A stretch of 64,000 nucleotides of DNA, taken from contig CM031558.1 in assembly GCA_018466975.1 (NCBI GenBank), positions 1,488,001 to 1,552,000 on the forward strand. The letters are read 5' to 3'. Position numbers and translations under genes: made by a program. Positions 1 through 14,261 of the stretch are shown in pieces. Numbering within the stretch: the stretch's first letter is position 1; every line of letters starts with the position of its first letter. This DNA is from Sparassis latifolia (taxonomy: Eukaryota > Basidiomycota > Agaricomycetes > Polyporales > Sparassidaceae). Under the pieces are notes generated by a model. It saw only the letters and a list, made by a program, of their open reading frames with translations. It ran no database searches and was not told the origin of the DNA.

Positions 1-258
1 GTTCTCGGACTGTCTGGCGGCCAGTGGATGCTGGATTCCGCGGTATCATTTCGCCTTGGCAGTCGTTCACATCGCTTGGCGGGGAAAGACAGGAAGCACC
101 GTTATGAACAGTGGAGATCAAACTCCGGATGAATACAAGAGTCCCACGTACGAGCTCCTGGTTCCCGTCCCCAATATCATGTTCCTCATACAGGAGCAAC
201 ACATACACAGCTGGCTGGGCAGTATATTCATTTCCTGGTTGTCGCACACCCCAGTTTA

Positions 259-1026
259 TCATGGGCGCGCGACCACCAACGGAATTTCATCCCCATCGGG
301 ATACTCGCACGGGAGGTGCGGCGATGCAGTGTACGCGAGTCGGAACTTGCGCCGGCGCATCCTGGCCTGACGCGCAGCATCTGCGGTAATACGACCAAGG
401 TCCAAACCACCAGGCGGGTCGGGAGTGGCATTCACTTCTTCGTACAATCCTGGGATATCGAGAGCGAAATGAGGGATCGGGGCGAGTGTTGGTGGGCTCG
501 AGATATAAGCGGGGCAGAGGTCGAGTAGAGGGGAGAGAGGTGGAGAGTTGGAGGGAGAGGAGGGCATGGGAGTAGGAGAACATTTGCGAAAGCAGCGTGA
601 GGTGGGGTCATAAATTTTCGGCGTGGATGCGTCACAGCAATGAAACCCGACTGGCGCCCCCCGCTTCGATGCACAGTGGTCGGATAAGCAGGATTCTCTA
701 TCTCCGGAATTCACGAGCGTGATTCCCGAAAAACAGGATGAGGCGGCCGTGGCTGGTGGTGTCATGGGGATACCATCGTTCGTGGGAGGTTCCGGCAGCG
801 ACTTGCACCGCGATGAGACGATGGATGGCGCTGAAGACGTTGCTACGAACGGTATGACGCAGCTGGCAACATCGTCGTTGTACGAACGCGCCTTTGGATA
901 AGACTTGTGGTGCCAGTGAAGCTTGACGAACCTGCGCCACGTCTTACGGCCGGATACATGGTCGGGCAACGAGGGAATGCCTAGATACAAAACGCATTGT
1001 CTACAGCGTGCAATGTAGATATTCAA
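259..1026 (-). CDS. hypothetical protein, doubtful ORF
   Basis: An uninterrupted minus-strand frame of about 255 codons that I do not recognise. The C-terminal third looks most protein-like: a Pro-rich stretch, then an acidic/aliphatic part and an Arg-rich run (residues PGLYEEVNATPDPPGG, then ARQARMRRRKFRLAY). The N-terminal part is Ser/Pro/Cys rich and low in complexity. A second minus-strand frame starting with Met at 1190 (MSSPLRVHIPTLSF...) could be an upstream exon joined by an intron ending near 980, but I could not fix the junction. There are no membrane segments and no family motif. It may be a real lineage-specific gene or a chance ORF in GC-rich DNA. Confidence 0.35.
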   Translation of the reverse strand: MNIYIARCRQCVLYLGIPSLPDHVSGRKTWRRFVKLHWHHKSYPKARSYNDDVASCVIPFVATSSAPSIVSSRCKSLPEPPTNDGIPMTPPATAASSCFSGITLVNSGDRESCLSDHCASKRGAPVGFHCCDASTPKIYDPTSRCFRKCSPTPMPSSPSNSPPLSPLLDLCPAYISSPPTLAPIPHFALDIPGLYEEVNATPDPPGGLDLGRITADAARQARMRRRKFRLAYTASPHLPCEYPDGDEIPLVVARP

Positions 1027-1190
1027 ATGTACGCACTAACATGGCAGTTTGCGCCTTGTGAATGATGAATAGGACAAGTAAAGCTGTGTAAGGTAGCGTC
1101 ATCGGCTATCGAACTTGAAGGCGAGCTGACGAAGCTCGACGCGATCGGAAATGACAGAGTGGGTATATGAACCCGAAGAGGTGAAGACAT

Positions 1191-1887
1191 CGTCAAAAGT
1201 AAGACTGATGGCAGAGTCACAATAGACGACAGGAATAGTTGTGGTGACGGGACCTCTAGGGTCTGCAGATGCAAAGGGACCAGTCGCCTTAATAAGTTGC
1301 GTGAAGTTGTTTCACATACATCCGAACCCAATTCTGAACAAAGGACAGATGCAACGAGGCGGCGAGGAAGTCGAAAGACACAGGCGCTCGGACGTCGCGT
1401 GTGCCTTTCGCATAGCAAGAAGCGGGCTAGTGCTGCTGATGGATCCATGTGGGTCCGTGTGCGCCGTCGCGACGAAATTGGCCAGAACAATAATGCCTAA
1501 TAAGGGGTTTCCCCCAAGTGATCTTGCTGGAGACATTAGTGATCGTGGCGGGTAGCAGTAGAGTAAACATGCATACTGACTTGACCCAGGAGAAAGTAGC
1601 GAACCACGTTTTACATAGGGCTGGTCTTATCTGAACTCTCAGCCTACTCAGCATTGTATGACTGTGGCAACTCTCTCAACAGTGTGAGAGCGTCTCAGGT
1701 GCCGCGGCATGGATCTCAAGATGCCGATAGCCGAGGCATTGACTGCCACGCGACTTCGCCCTTCTGTCTTCACACTCGCACGTCACGCTAGATACAGCAC
1801 GCCTTCATTATGTCAATGATCGTAGGGGAACTAAACAGCTCTAACAATCCTCACAGATAATCCACAATAATAATCTCAAATATTACA
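1191..1887. other. intergenic, no gene seen
   Basis: About 700 bases between the doubtful ORF and the 3' end of the sterol desaturase gene. The only open frames are short and low in complexity. I see no RNA gene or repeat. Confidence 0.4.
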
Positions 1888-3129
1888 TCACTCATTCTTC
1901 GCCTTTTGCTTCTTCTCCTCGCTAGCCTTGACTTCGAGCAGAGGATCCAACTGCGACTCGGGCTGGCGGTAGGAACGGCCTAACCGGTCAGCAAGGGTGA
2001 AGTACTACGAAAATTTTGGCAGTGAGTAATCACAAGATCCCGTTGAAAGGCTCTCAGTAACTTACCTGACCGTAGTTAACGGTGAAGTACATATGATGCA
2101 ATGTATGGTGGGCTGGGCCGTTAATGACTTTTTCCAGGGGATGACCGGTGATCATGTCCGAATCATGGATCTGGAATATTGCGCGAAACTCAGAATTTCA
2201 GAAAACCAAATAAACCCTGAGAAAAACTCACCGAGATCGACCAGCAGTTCACGAAAACGAAGAGACCGAGGTATAACAACCGCTGCAGAGGGAATAGAAA
2301 GACAAAAAGGTGGTAGGGGATCGACTGGAAATAACCGTCGAGAGGATGGAAGGCGTGAGACGCAAACGGGGTGGGGACTGATATGGCAGTTCAGTACCTC
2401 CGGATCACGGATGACGAAGGGAAGACTTACTGATCCACTTGTGATGAGGCTTGTGCAGCCACTTGTAGCAGATAGGATGGTGTTCCCAGCGGTGGACCCA
2501 GTAAATGCAGAAGTCCGTGAACACGAGGAAACTGGGTGAACAGATCAGTGAACGCGATAAAGACGTATGAACGTAACTCACAAGAATATCGATGCGAAAA
2601 AGTAAGGCCATCCGTAGTCCTCTACGTTATCGTAGAGCTTCGAGTATCCCAATACTTCCCCCTCGAACCATGGCATTGTAAAAAGGGTCATAGCTGGGAA
2701 CGCCTTGAGGCTCATTTGAATCTCGAGCTTGATTTGGTCCTTCAGGAATTTTGGATGCTTCATCATCTCGCGGTTAAACACGAAGAGATACGACAACCAC
2801 GCGGCGCTGAAATACAGGAAGTGGACGCCGATGAGAGTGAGCACGAACAAGGAGATAAGTTGCCGCGGCATGTATTCGCGAGGCCATGCGGACGAAAGGG
2901 ATGATGAGCAGAGCGACGAAGACACGAGTTCAACAGGCAGCGGTGGATGAGGAATGTATGATATCAGATGCGACCATGTTGTGGAATCTGTAGAGACAAT
3001 AGGAATGTGTGAGGACGCGTTGACTAGTGCAGCCTCGCCGTAGGATGCTGTAAATGCGGTCACAGGTAGAAGAGTAGCCCAAACTTTGTCTAGGACAAGG
3101 TCGTCAGCGACTTGGAGCACCAGATCCAT
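1888..3129 (-). CDS. ERG3: C-5 sterol desaturase (lathosterol oxidase)
   Basis: A membrane di-iron oxidase of the fatty acid hydroxylase family that introduces the C5-C6 double bond during ergosterol synthesis in the ER. All three His boxes are present in order: HRWEHH, HKPHHKW and, in the penultimate exon, HHTLHH. Several hydrophobic segments lie before and between them, as expected for the family. By eye there are five exons. Junctions include [38 protein letters not shown] and [15 protein letters not shown], all with GTNNGT donors on the minus strand. The protein ends in a Lys-rich tail ([13 protein letters not shown]), a likely cytosolic or ER-retention end. The start is the first Met of the longest 5' exon. 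The frame looks intact, and ERG3 is preferred over other sterol desaturases from the spacing and sequence of the boxes. Confidence 0.9.
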
Positions 3130-4139
3130 GGCGTTTGCTCTGGGGCAGCTGGGGAATCTAGAGGGGAACAGGGTATATCACGCCTACAACGGCGATGACA
3201 GCGACGGCGACACTGGATGTGAGTGTTCCGGCGAGGCTTATATGCAGACCGAAAGTCAGACCACTTACGATATTTTAAATCACGTGGGGCGTGTTTTGAT
3301 TACGCACATTTCATATCCAAATCCGGCGAGTTCGCAATGGCGAAGTCTCGTCGGATTTATATCTTACATATGTTTTCCGTGCAACTTCATGTGCAAATGA
3401 AGTAACGCGTATTGGCCTATTTCTTCTGTGAAAATGAAAGAGATTCTCACTCACAGGTACTCCTACACCTGGTAATACGGCTCAAGGAGGATACTCTTGC
3501 GAATGTCTCGCTTCATTGGCCAGACGCCATCCAGAACTATCTGTATCACACTGAACACTCGCTCAGTCGTGCCATTCCTGCACAAGAACAATATCTCGCA
3601 CTCACATTATCGCACGTCGAGCCATTCTCTACGGTCTCGTAGCACTCCCATGACATGATGATTATCTTGTCGTCCCCGAAAGCCGCCCTGATACTCCGCA
3701 AACCTGTTGATAGCGTATCGGGGGCCATCTTTATGTAGTCTCTTATTCTGCTTGTGTAGACATACCTATTAAGAGCCATTGGTGGTTGTCGCAACGCACA
3801 GAATGGGAGCTATGGGTGCGTCGCCCCGCGACTATTGTGAAGCATCTGAAGTGCGTTACCAGGGTGTACAGGAACTGAGGACGACGTTCAGCGCAGTCAC
3901 CGCAAGGGCGGCACTTATATGCCTTGCCTTTGGCCTGTCGTCCTTGACATGTTCTTCGGCAGAGTGCGCAGTCACTTTGGTCTGACAGTGATTGTCACGG
4001 CGGAGCACAGAGATTTTGACCGACACTACATTTGCACACAGGTGGAAGGCAAGATAGAGCGGTGAATGCATTAACAGATACAAATGTAGACTAGAAAGCA
4101 CTATAACCAGAATACAATTAACGAAAGGAACTACCGACA
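3130..4139. other. intergenic / ERG3 promoter region
   Basis: About 1 kb between the ERG3 start and the 3' end of the DnaJ gene, both on the minus strand. It should contain the ERG3 promoter and leader. It holds a compact hairpin at 3319-3358. Open frames such as the minus-strand one at 3546-3794 show no family motif or splice partners, so I do not call a gene. Confidence 0.45.
3319..3358. repeat. short imperfect hairpin upstream of ERG3
   Basis: AAATCCGGCGAG pairs with CTCGTCGGATTT across an inner stem TTCGC/GCGAA and an AATG loop. It lies about 190 bases upstream of the ERG3 start codon, so it could be in the promoter or leader. It could equally be a chance structure or a tiny repeat relic. 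Confidence 0.5.
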
Positions 4140-6032
4140 TCATTGGTGTGCACATTCAGGATCCTGCCCGAGGTGGTCATCGTCGTCGTCATCATCTTCC
4201 CAACCATCCTCATCCCCCTCGCCAAACTGTTGACCGAAAGTCTGGTCAAAGAAGTGGGAACTGGTGGAAGAAGACGTTGCACGCACGTCCACAATGTCAC
4301 CCTCTTCAAACGGCACCTCGTCAACGACCGAAGGCTTGGGATCCATCTCGGACTTCTTGGGCGGCAGCAGCGCCCCCAACGCCTGCGATGGCTGTAAGTT
4401 AGCACTCCGGAGGCAAGGGCTGACTACGTACTGCCTTATCGACGGCTTTGATCCATGTCTCATCGGGCATGTCGACTTCAAGAACGACATACAGATTTCC
4501 CTTCTGATCTGGATTTTTGTATACAGGCATGCCTTCACCCCGCAGCACTATGCTATCACCGGGTTTGATGATCTTCCCAGGTGGGCTGGAGACGTGAACT
4601 CCACGACCATCAAGATGTGTGATGAGGATACGCGAAAATCCAAGTAGTGCTTCGGACAATGTTACGTGTACTGTCGTAAGCAGGTCGTTGCCGGTACGTT
4701 CAAAAGAGTCATGGCGGTGAGCTTTCAGCATAAAAATGACATCACCGGGAGGGACCCCTGGCTTCACAACTGAGTCAGATGGCGAAATCAAAGAAGCATG
4801 ATTCTAATACCTCTTCGTCGCCAGCACCGGCGAGGACGACTCTTTGTCGATCAGCCATCCCCCGCTCGATGAAAATTTCCTGCCGCGTTTTCTCTTTGAT
4901 CGTCTTGGTCCCCTTGCACTTCTTACAGCTGGATACAATCAGGAAGCGGTCTTCAAACGAGATATTGTTGCATACCGATCCTTCTCTCGTAGCTTCTCTC
5001 CACGTCCATCACATCCCGTACACACCGCTCTAGATAAACCCATGCGTGATGGACCCATCTGAATAAACAATAAGACAATAAATGTGTAGGAGCAATGCGA
5101 TACTTTACCTGTGATTGTACCATATTCCATCCTCTACCTTCACACTTCACGCAAGTCTTCGGTTTCGCTGAACCCCGCGCGCCTGATCTGTAATCTCAAC
5201 TTCATGAAGTCTTTACGCAGCTGTGTGAATGCTGCACTCACCCCTTGCACACGCCGCACACTACCTCTTTCTCTAGGCTCATCCTGACTGACTTCCCATT
5301 GTAGAGATCCTCCAAGGTAACTTCGTGAGTGATGACGGTGTCTTCGCCCTTCGTCCGTCTGGGGCGCGAACCTGGGCCAAAGTCGAAACCGAATTGCATC
5401 CCGTGGCCAAACAGTTCGGCGAAGAGGTCTGCAGCGTCCATTCCTCCGGCTCCATGAGCACCCCTCCCTGACACTCCATCCATGCCGAATCTATCGTAGG
5501 TTTCTCGTGTCTCTATTGAGCTTAGAATCTCGTAGCTGTGGAAGAATGCTGCATGTTAGGGTGGTGTCTAAGAGACCGAGGTGGAGCACAAACGCAGCGG
5601 CCATTTCCTGGAACTTCTCGCCCGCCATTGGATCATCTGGGTTCTATAAGAATGAGTGATTAGCGGAAAAGAACTGGTCCTGGGGGACATTACACGTACT
5701 TTGTCCTTTGCGTCGGCGAGGAATACATCAACAGATGCCAAAGGTATCATGAGATTACGACGTACCGGATGGTGTTCTCTCGCCTGAGCAGATGTCAAAG
5801 ATATGTGGAACGTGGCACAACGGATTGCTTCACCTTCTTTCGATAGGCCTTCTTGATCTCATCTTCAGCACGAACGCATTAGCACTTTAGCCACGCGTCG
5901 AGAAAAGCTATGTTACCTTCGGTAGCTTCTGGATGCACCCCTAGAAGGTCGTATAGTTCCGTTTCTACTGGCACTACCACGAAATGCAATCAGCATACAT
6001 AGATCATGTTGCAAGCAACAATCGCACTCACT
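4140..6032 (-). CDS. type I DnaJ (Hsp40) co-chaperone with CaaX-like end
   Basis: A J-domain co-chaperone that delivers unfolded clients to Hsp70 and stimulates its ATPase. The N-terminal J domain (ELYDLLGVHPEATEDEIKKA) is followed by HPDKNP, a Gly-rich region, four zinc-finger CxxCxG repeats (CGVCKG, CVKCEGRG, CTGCDGRG, CKKCKG) and the substrate-binding C-terminal domain (PGVPPGDVIF, LRGEGMPVY). The tail is Asp/Glu rich and ends CAHQ, resembling the farnesylated CASQ of yeast Ydj1. The start codon appears split by a 58-nt intron (5974-6031): A at 6032 joins TG at 5973 to give MPVETELYDLL. The Asp-Lys of HPDK sits on a 6-nt exon (5700-5705). One junction, before EILSS/ILSS near 5540-5600, remains uncertain. 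Ydj1/Mas5-like or Xdj1-like are the alternatives. Confidence 0.9.
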
Positions 6033-6570
6033 TTTTTACGTCTCGGTGTGCGAGACAAGAGAGAATTCGCTGTCAGTCTGTTGCTCACGCGTTTGGAGCA
6101 CGTGCCTGAGCGCTACATGAAAATCTCAAGTTTCAGTTCAATTTCAGTTTCACTGATTCAGGCGAACTGCTACCTACCTCCTTTCTATTCGTGTCATTGA
6201 GGCGTGTCAGCGCAAGGCGCACCAAATCGTGTGAGTGGCCAGTTGTGTCCACATACTTTTTGCTACTTTCGTCATGATGTTTTCACCAAAACTTATCTAC
6301 ATTGTCCGATTGGAAATTTTTCCATGTGTGACGACCATCTTCGATCTGAACTCCTCTGTACTTCCTCGTGTCAGAACTGGGACTAATTTACCGCCCTAAT
6401 GTATAGGTCGCGGAAATAGCATACGAGTAACCTGCCATCCACCGTTGGCTGATTTGGGCCGTTGGGGTTGACCTGAATGAGTTGTTACGAGAACATCTGT
6501 ACATCTCCATTTCACTCTCAGTTCTGTCTGTGCAGGCTGATCATCATCATGGGTGTAGTAGCACTATATT
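6033..6570. other. divergent promoter region, DnaJ / RCM1
   Basis: About 540 bases between two divergently transcribed genes. It must hold both 5' leaders and promoters. No further gene or repeat is seen. Confidence 0.5.
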
Positions 6571-8402
6571 ATGAATTTCTACTTCGACGCTGCGACGGTG
6601 CTGGACAAGCTCGATGCGAAACAAGGGTCTATCAAAGGCGTTATTGCAACGTTACCTGAAAAGGACAGGAAACGAACTACTGCTCTGATCATAGAGACCC
6701 TGAAATGTAAGGCTCAGTTAAAGACTGCGAACTGCATTGATCGTCTGCGGCAGACAAAGCGGTTCTATCGGACGCCATAGATGCGGCGAGGCTTCTCAAG
6801 GAGGAGCACAAAATTACCTCAAAGAATTTCGCGTTAGTGCTCGTTCATGACCTCCTGCTGTCGGGCGGAATCCAAGCTGGTGATGGACCAGTGAAACAGG
6901 CAGTCTTGCGGCACAAGACAAGGCTACGCAGCGAATTCCAAAGAATCAAGATTAAAAGGGGTGTCAAGTCAACAACCGAGTTGGCACAAACAGATGATTC
7001 GAGGGCATGTACGGCCAAGTTCGGTGTCACTAATTCACCTAACCTCATGTTAACGCACCAGTGTTGATTCCTCGTTACGTCCGTGTTAACACCGCACGCT
7101 GGACGACGAAGGAAGCAATCAAGACTTTCATTTCCCGTGGATTCGTTTTAAGTGGACCTTTCGATTCAGAGTAAGCTGTCCTCAAACTTCATCCGAACTC
7201 GTATTGTTACCGCCGTCTTCAGCAAAGGGTTCTCTCAGGACGAGCATATACCCGACCTTCTTGCGTTCCCTGCGCAAATGCAGTTTGTCAATGATCCATT
7301 GTATCGCGAAGGCAAGATCATTCTCCAGGACAAAGCGTCGTGTTTCCCAGCCTATGTATTGGCACCACCTATCAGCGATGATAGTGTAGTGATCGATGCT
7401 ACCGCTGCCCCGGGTAATAAAACCTCCCATCTTTGTGCGCTCATGGGGAACAGAGGGAAGGTAAGAACTATTGCGTTCTCCCTGCAAAATCGTAGTAATA
7501 TCTGTGGACTGCCCCGTAGCTCTTTGCGTTTGAACGTGATCGGAAACGGTTCTCCACCCTGACGGCGATGTTGTCGAAGGCGCATTGCACCAATGTTGAA
7601 GCCATCAATGCGGACTTCTTGTCGATAACCCCGGAAGACCGGAAGTTCGATACAGTCACGCACATGTAAAACTCTACCCTTTTATCTTCCGATGATACTG
7701 ATATCGTCCCAGTCTCCTTGACCCATCGTGTAGTGGTTCCGGTATTGTGAACCGACTTGACCATCTTCTAGAGGCAGGTGGGTTCAAGGTAGCCGAGTTC
7801 TTTACTGTTCAATGACTTACATTTACCAGGATCCGAGCGAAGTGGAGACATAGAGCGTCTAAACAAACTTGCTGCTTTCCAACTATCGATGATTAAACAC
7901 GCCATGAAATGTTAGAATCCATTCGTCTCACGTCCTCGTCGGCATTCATTGATCTTTGAGTTGCACTTCAGTCCCGTCCGTTACCAGAATTGTTTATTCC
8001 ACTTGCAGCGTGCATGCCGTAGAAAACGAACACGTTGTTAGTCGGGCTTTGACGTCGGAAGAGGCGGTAAAGGGGCAGTTCCAACTGGCATCACCTGGTG
8101 CAGTCCTACCGCTCTGGAAGAGGCGAGGGCTGCCAGAAGAAATGGATCATCCAGGTACCCCTCACGCATTTGCCGCCTGTACAAGAACGGGACTGATCTT
8201 CCGCATAGCACTCGCTAGTTCGCTGATACGATGTTCCCCGGGTGAGGATGCCACGAATGGTTTTTTTGTGAGCGTGTTCGTGAGGGGAAGTCACGAACAC
8301 GGTGGACAACTCCACACAGCAGGTACAAAGAGAAAATCGACAGATTATGGTGAACGCATAGAGACGAGGAAGCGGAAGAAAAGAAAGAAGACCACTTCGT
8401 AG
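6571..8402 (+). CDS. RCM1: rRNA cytosine-C5 methyltransferase, RCM1/NSUN5 family
   Basis: A SAM-dependent m5C methyltransferase of the NOL1/NOP2/Sun family, expected to modify large-subunit rRNA in the nucleolus. The N-terminal segment begins MNFYFDAATVLDKLDAKQGS, typical of Rcm1/NSUN5. SAM-binding motif I is DATAAPGNKTSHLCALMG. Motif IV is DPSCSGSGIVNRLD, with one family Cys. Motif VI is IVYSTCSVHAVENE, with the catalytic Cys. At least five introns interrupt the frame, for example just before the LLDPSCSGSG exon. The C-terminus is a basic Lys/Arg tail (KRKKRKKTTS) that looks like a nucleolar signal. The gene is divergent from the DnaJ gene and convergent with the BBP gene. No defect was seen, though some middle junctions were not resolved. 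Confidence 0.88.
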
Positions 8403-8738
8403 CCTATCTCCCACACGTATTAGACATGAGGGCAGTTCGCAATCATAAATAATCGATTATGATACGGTCAGGGCGTGAGCTACATCGTGTATGAGAACGT
8501 AAGGAAGAAACGAGGCTGCCAGTCATACCGAAGAGAATGTTGACAGTCAGCTGCTGCTGGAAACAAAGCCGTTCAGTCTCGAGTCCTGATCAGAAGTAAG
8601 TCTGTTAATCTTTGCTGCGGCAACGTGAGTGTGAACGGAAGAGAAGACGGCATCGGCGCTGTGATGAGCTGCTGGGTGAGAAAAACTGGAGGGCTTGCAC
8701 GGACGTGAGTTCATTGAGCGCTACGGTGTGAATTCGGA
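8403..8738. other. 3' intergenic between convergent genes
   Basis: About 340 bases separate the stop codons of two convergent genes. I see only expected 3' UTR-like sequence. Confidence 0.4.
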
Positions 8739-10603
8739 TTAATGAGATGGGGTACCGCTCTGCTGCTGAGAATACTGGTTTTGATAGTACTGAGCGTAGT
8801 TGGCGGAGGAGTAATCCTGCGGCTGTTGATAGTAAGCGTTACCCTGACTATAGCCGGGCTGAGCTCCCCACTGCTGGGAATTGGGTCCATAACCTCCCGC
8901 TGCGCCTCCATAGCCGCCATAGGGGGCTTGCGGCGGACGGTAACCGTTGTTCTGCGGGTTAGCGGGTACGCTGCTGCTTTGCCATACTTCAGGACGGCGC
9001 CAAGGGGGAATGTTCGAACCGCCCGCAGTGATGTCATGTCCTGCAGATCCTGCCCAGGGTGTCTTCCCGCTATCTCCCCCTAGCCCCTTGCCTCCCTCTC
9101 CAAGCTCTGCCATGAGGCTCGCGTACTCCGAGTCGAAACCGCCCTTCAACATCGGAGGCGGTGGAGCATGGACAGCATTGGGGTCCCTGTTGACAGTGCA
9201 ATCACGGGCCATATGTCCAGCGCTTCCACATACGCGGCAGATGATGTTGGCAGTGAAGTTGCGTTGCTCCGGACAGTCATACTTGCGATGACCGACACCA
9301 CCGCAGTTCTGGCAGATCTGATTCTCGTCATCGCGTAGGGTTCCGTTCAAAGCAGCCAGTTCGCGGAGCTGATTGCGCTTGTGGTCATTCTGACCCTCCG
9401 GAGTGGACGCAGCCTAGATCGAAGTTAGCATCAGGACCGACATGTTACCAGGACAACGAAGTAACGGACCGTTTCGATAACCTTGTTGATCAGCTTCACG
9501 CAAAGAGTAACCTTGTCGTCGGTGTCAGCAGTGACAAGGCAGTGAAGATCTTCCTCGGCGTCTTCTGCGTACTGTTCAGGTCTGGCCTTGCCTTCCTTTA
9601 CACTTCCTTTCCCTCTGATACTAATCTTTGCGCCGCTATCTCTCTCCATCTTCTTCAGACTGTTGCCACGAGGACCAACGAGCAAACCGAAGAAGTTAAT
9701 CTCGGGGAACTCTTTGACAGGAATGTAAACCTTCTCAGATGGACGCTGCGAGCGCTTTTGCTGGTGATATTCAACAGGAGGACGGAAGTTAGGATCATTT
9801 TTCATAGCACGATCGACGAGCTTGATACGTTCATCCTCTAGCTTCTTGCGGTAACGTACTTCCCGGGTGTTCGTACGGCGACCGTGTGCATCATATGTGG
9901 GAGGGGGAGATGGAGAACTGCGATGACAACGAATGAGAATGACTCGAAGCAGCGTACAAGTGTGCTCACCGTTCACGCTCTGGAGGAACGTAATCATTCA
10001 ACCTCAACTTGCGATTGATCTCCTCCAAGCGAAGGTGGATCGCATAGTTGTCGAGGTGAGCTTGAGATACACCGTTGGCAGAGATAGCGGTAGGCAACCC
10101 GGGGATATCGGTCTTCGCATCGCCCCAACGACTGCGGCGTTTGCGGGGTGCATTTGGATCAGCTGGATGGAATGTCACAAGAGTTACAAAGAATAGACGT
10201 TAGTATATGGTCAGCGTCAGTAAATGAGTGCAAGTTGTGGATATATGCAAGCGAGATGTGTCACTCTGAACAATCTGCAGCAAGAGGATGGGTGAAGCAG
10301 ACCCTAGGGTCAGTCCTGCGTTGCAACTCTGTACTTACCTGATGCGTTAGTATTAACAGGAGACTCTCCGCGGTCATGTCTACTGGAATCTCTGTCATTT
10401 TGCGGAGTGGGGCGAGGATAAGCTGAAGGAGATGGCTGTGCAAGCTGCGGTGGTGCGGTCTCCTCCACTGGGGCAGGACCGAAGCGACGACGATTACCCA
10501 GAGGCGCTGTTATACATGGATCAGCAATCGTATGACAAAAATCTCCCAAGGAGTACTCACTTTCGTTCGTACCACTCACTTCGCGGGTCGCGGGTCTCCA
10601 CAT
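8739..10603 (-). CDS. BBP: branchpoint-binding protein (SF1/Msl5)
   Basis: A splicing factor that recognises the intron branch-point sequence in the early spliceosome. A short first exon ([14 protein letters not shown]) joins [16 protein letters not shown]. An SF1 helix-hairpin segment ([14 protein letters not shown]), the KH/QUA2 domain ([20 protein letters not shown]) and two CCHC zinc knuckles ([28 protein letters not shown]) follow. The C-terminal ~110 residues are Gly/Tyr/Gln-rich and probably disordered. The start at 10603 is chosen because its exon ends in a good GTGAGT donor and the upstream frame gives no conserved sequence. The gene is divergent from SSL2 with 262 bases between start codons. 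Confidence 0.93.
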
Positions 10604-10865
10604 TTTTACGAAAACAAGAAAGAGGTCGGAGGCAAGAAGGATGTCGTGCGAAAAGCAGAGTTGATGACAAATCTTGAATTTTGTCAGATTCAAACTCCGC
10701 ATGCTGCTCCGCTTGAAGCGTAGGCTCTTTGTGGCGGCACGAATTGCGACTCAGTCAAGTCTACTTCCACAAACCTCCGTCTCCATCAGCTTTGTGGTGA
10801 CTTTCAGTCCTTTCTGGCTCAAGCGTGTTCACTGTCGTATCTATTTTGATCTCGGGTAGTGTTCT
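10604..10865. promoter_or_regulatory. shared divergent promoter, BBP / SSL2
   Basis: The 262 bases between two opposite start codons must carry both core promoters. No TATA box stands out. Co-regulation of a splicing factor and a TFIIH helicase is possible, but this is inference from spacing only. Confidence 0.5.
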
Positions 10866-14261
<3,396 letters not shown>

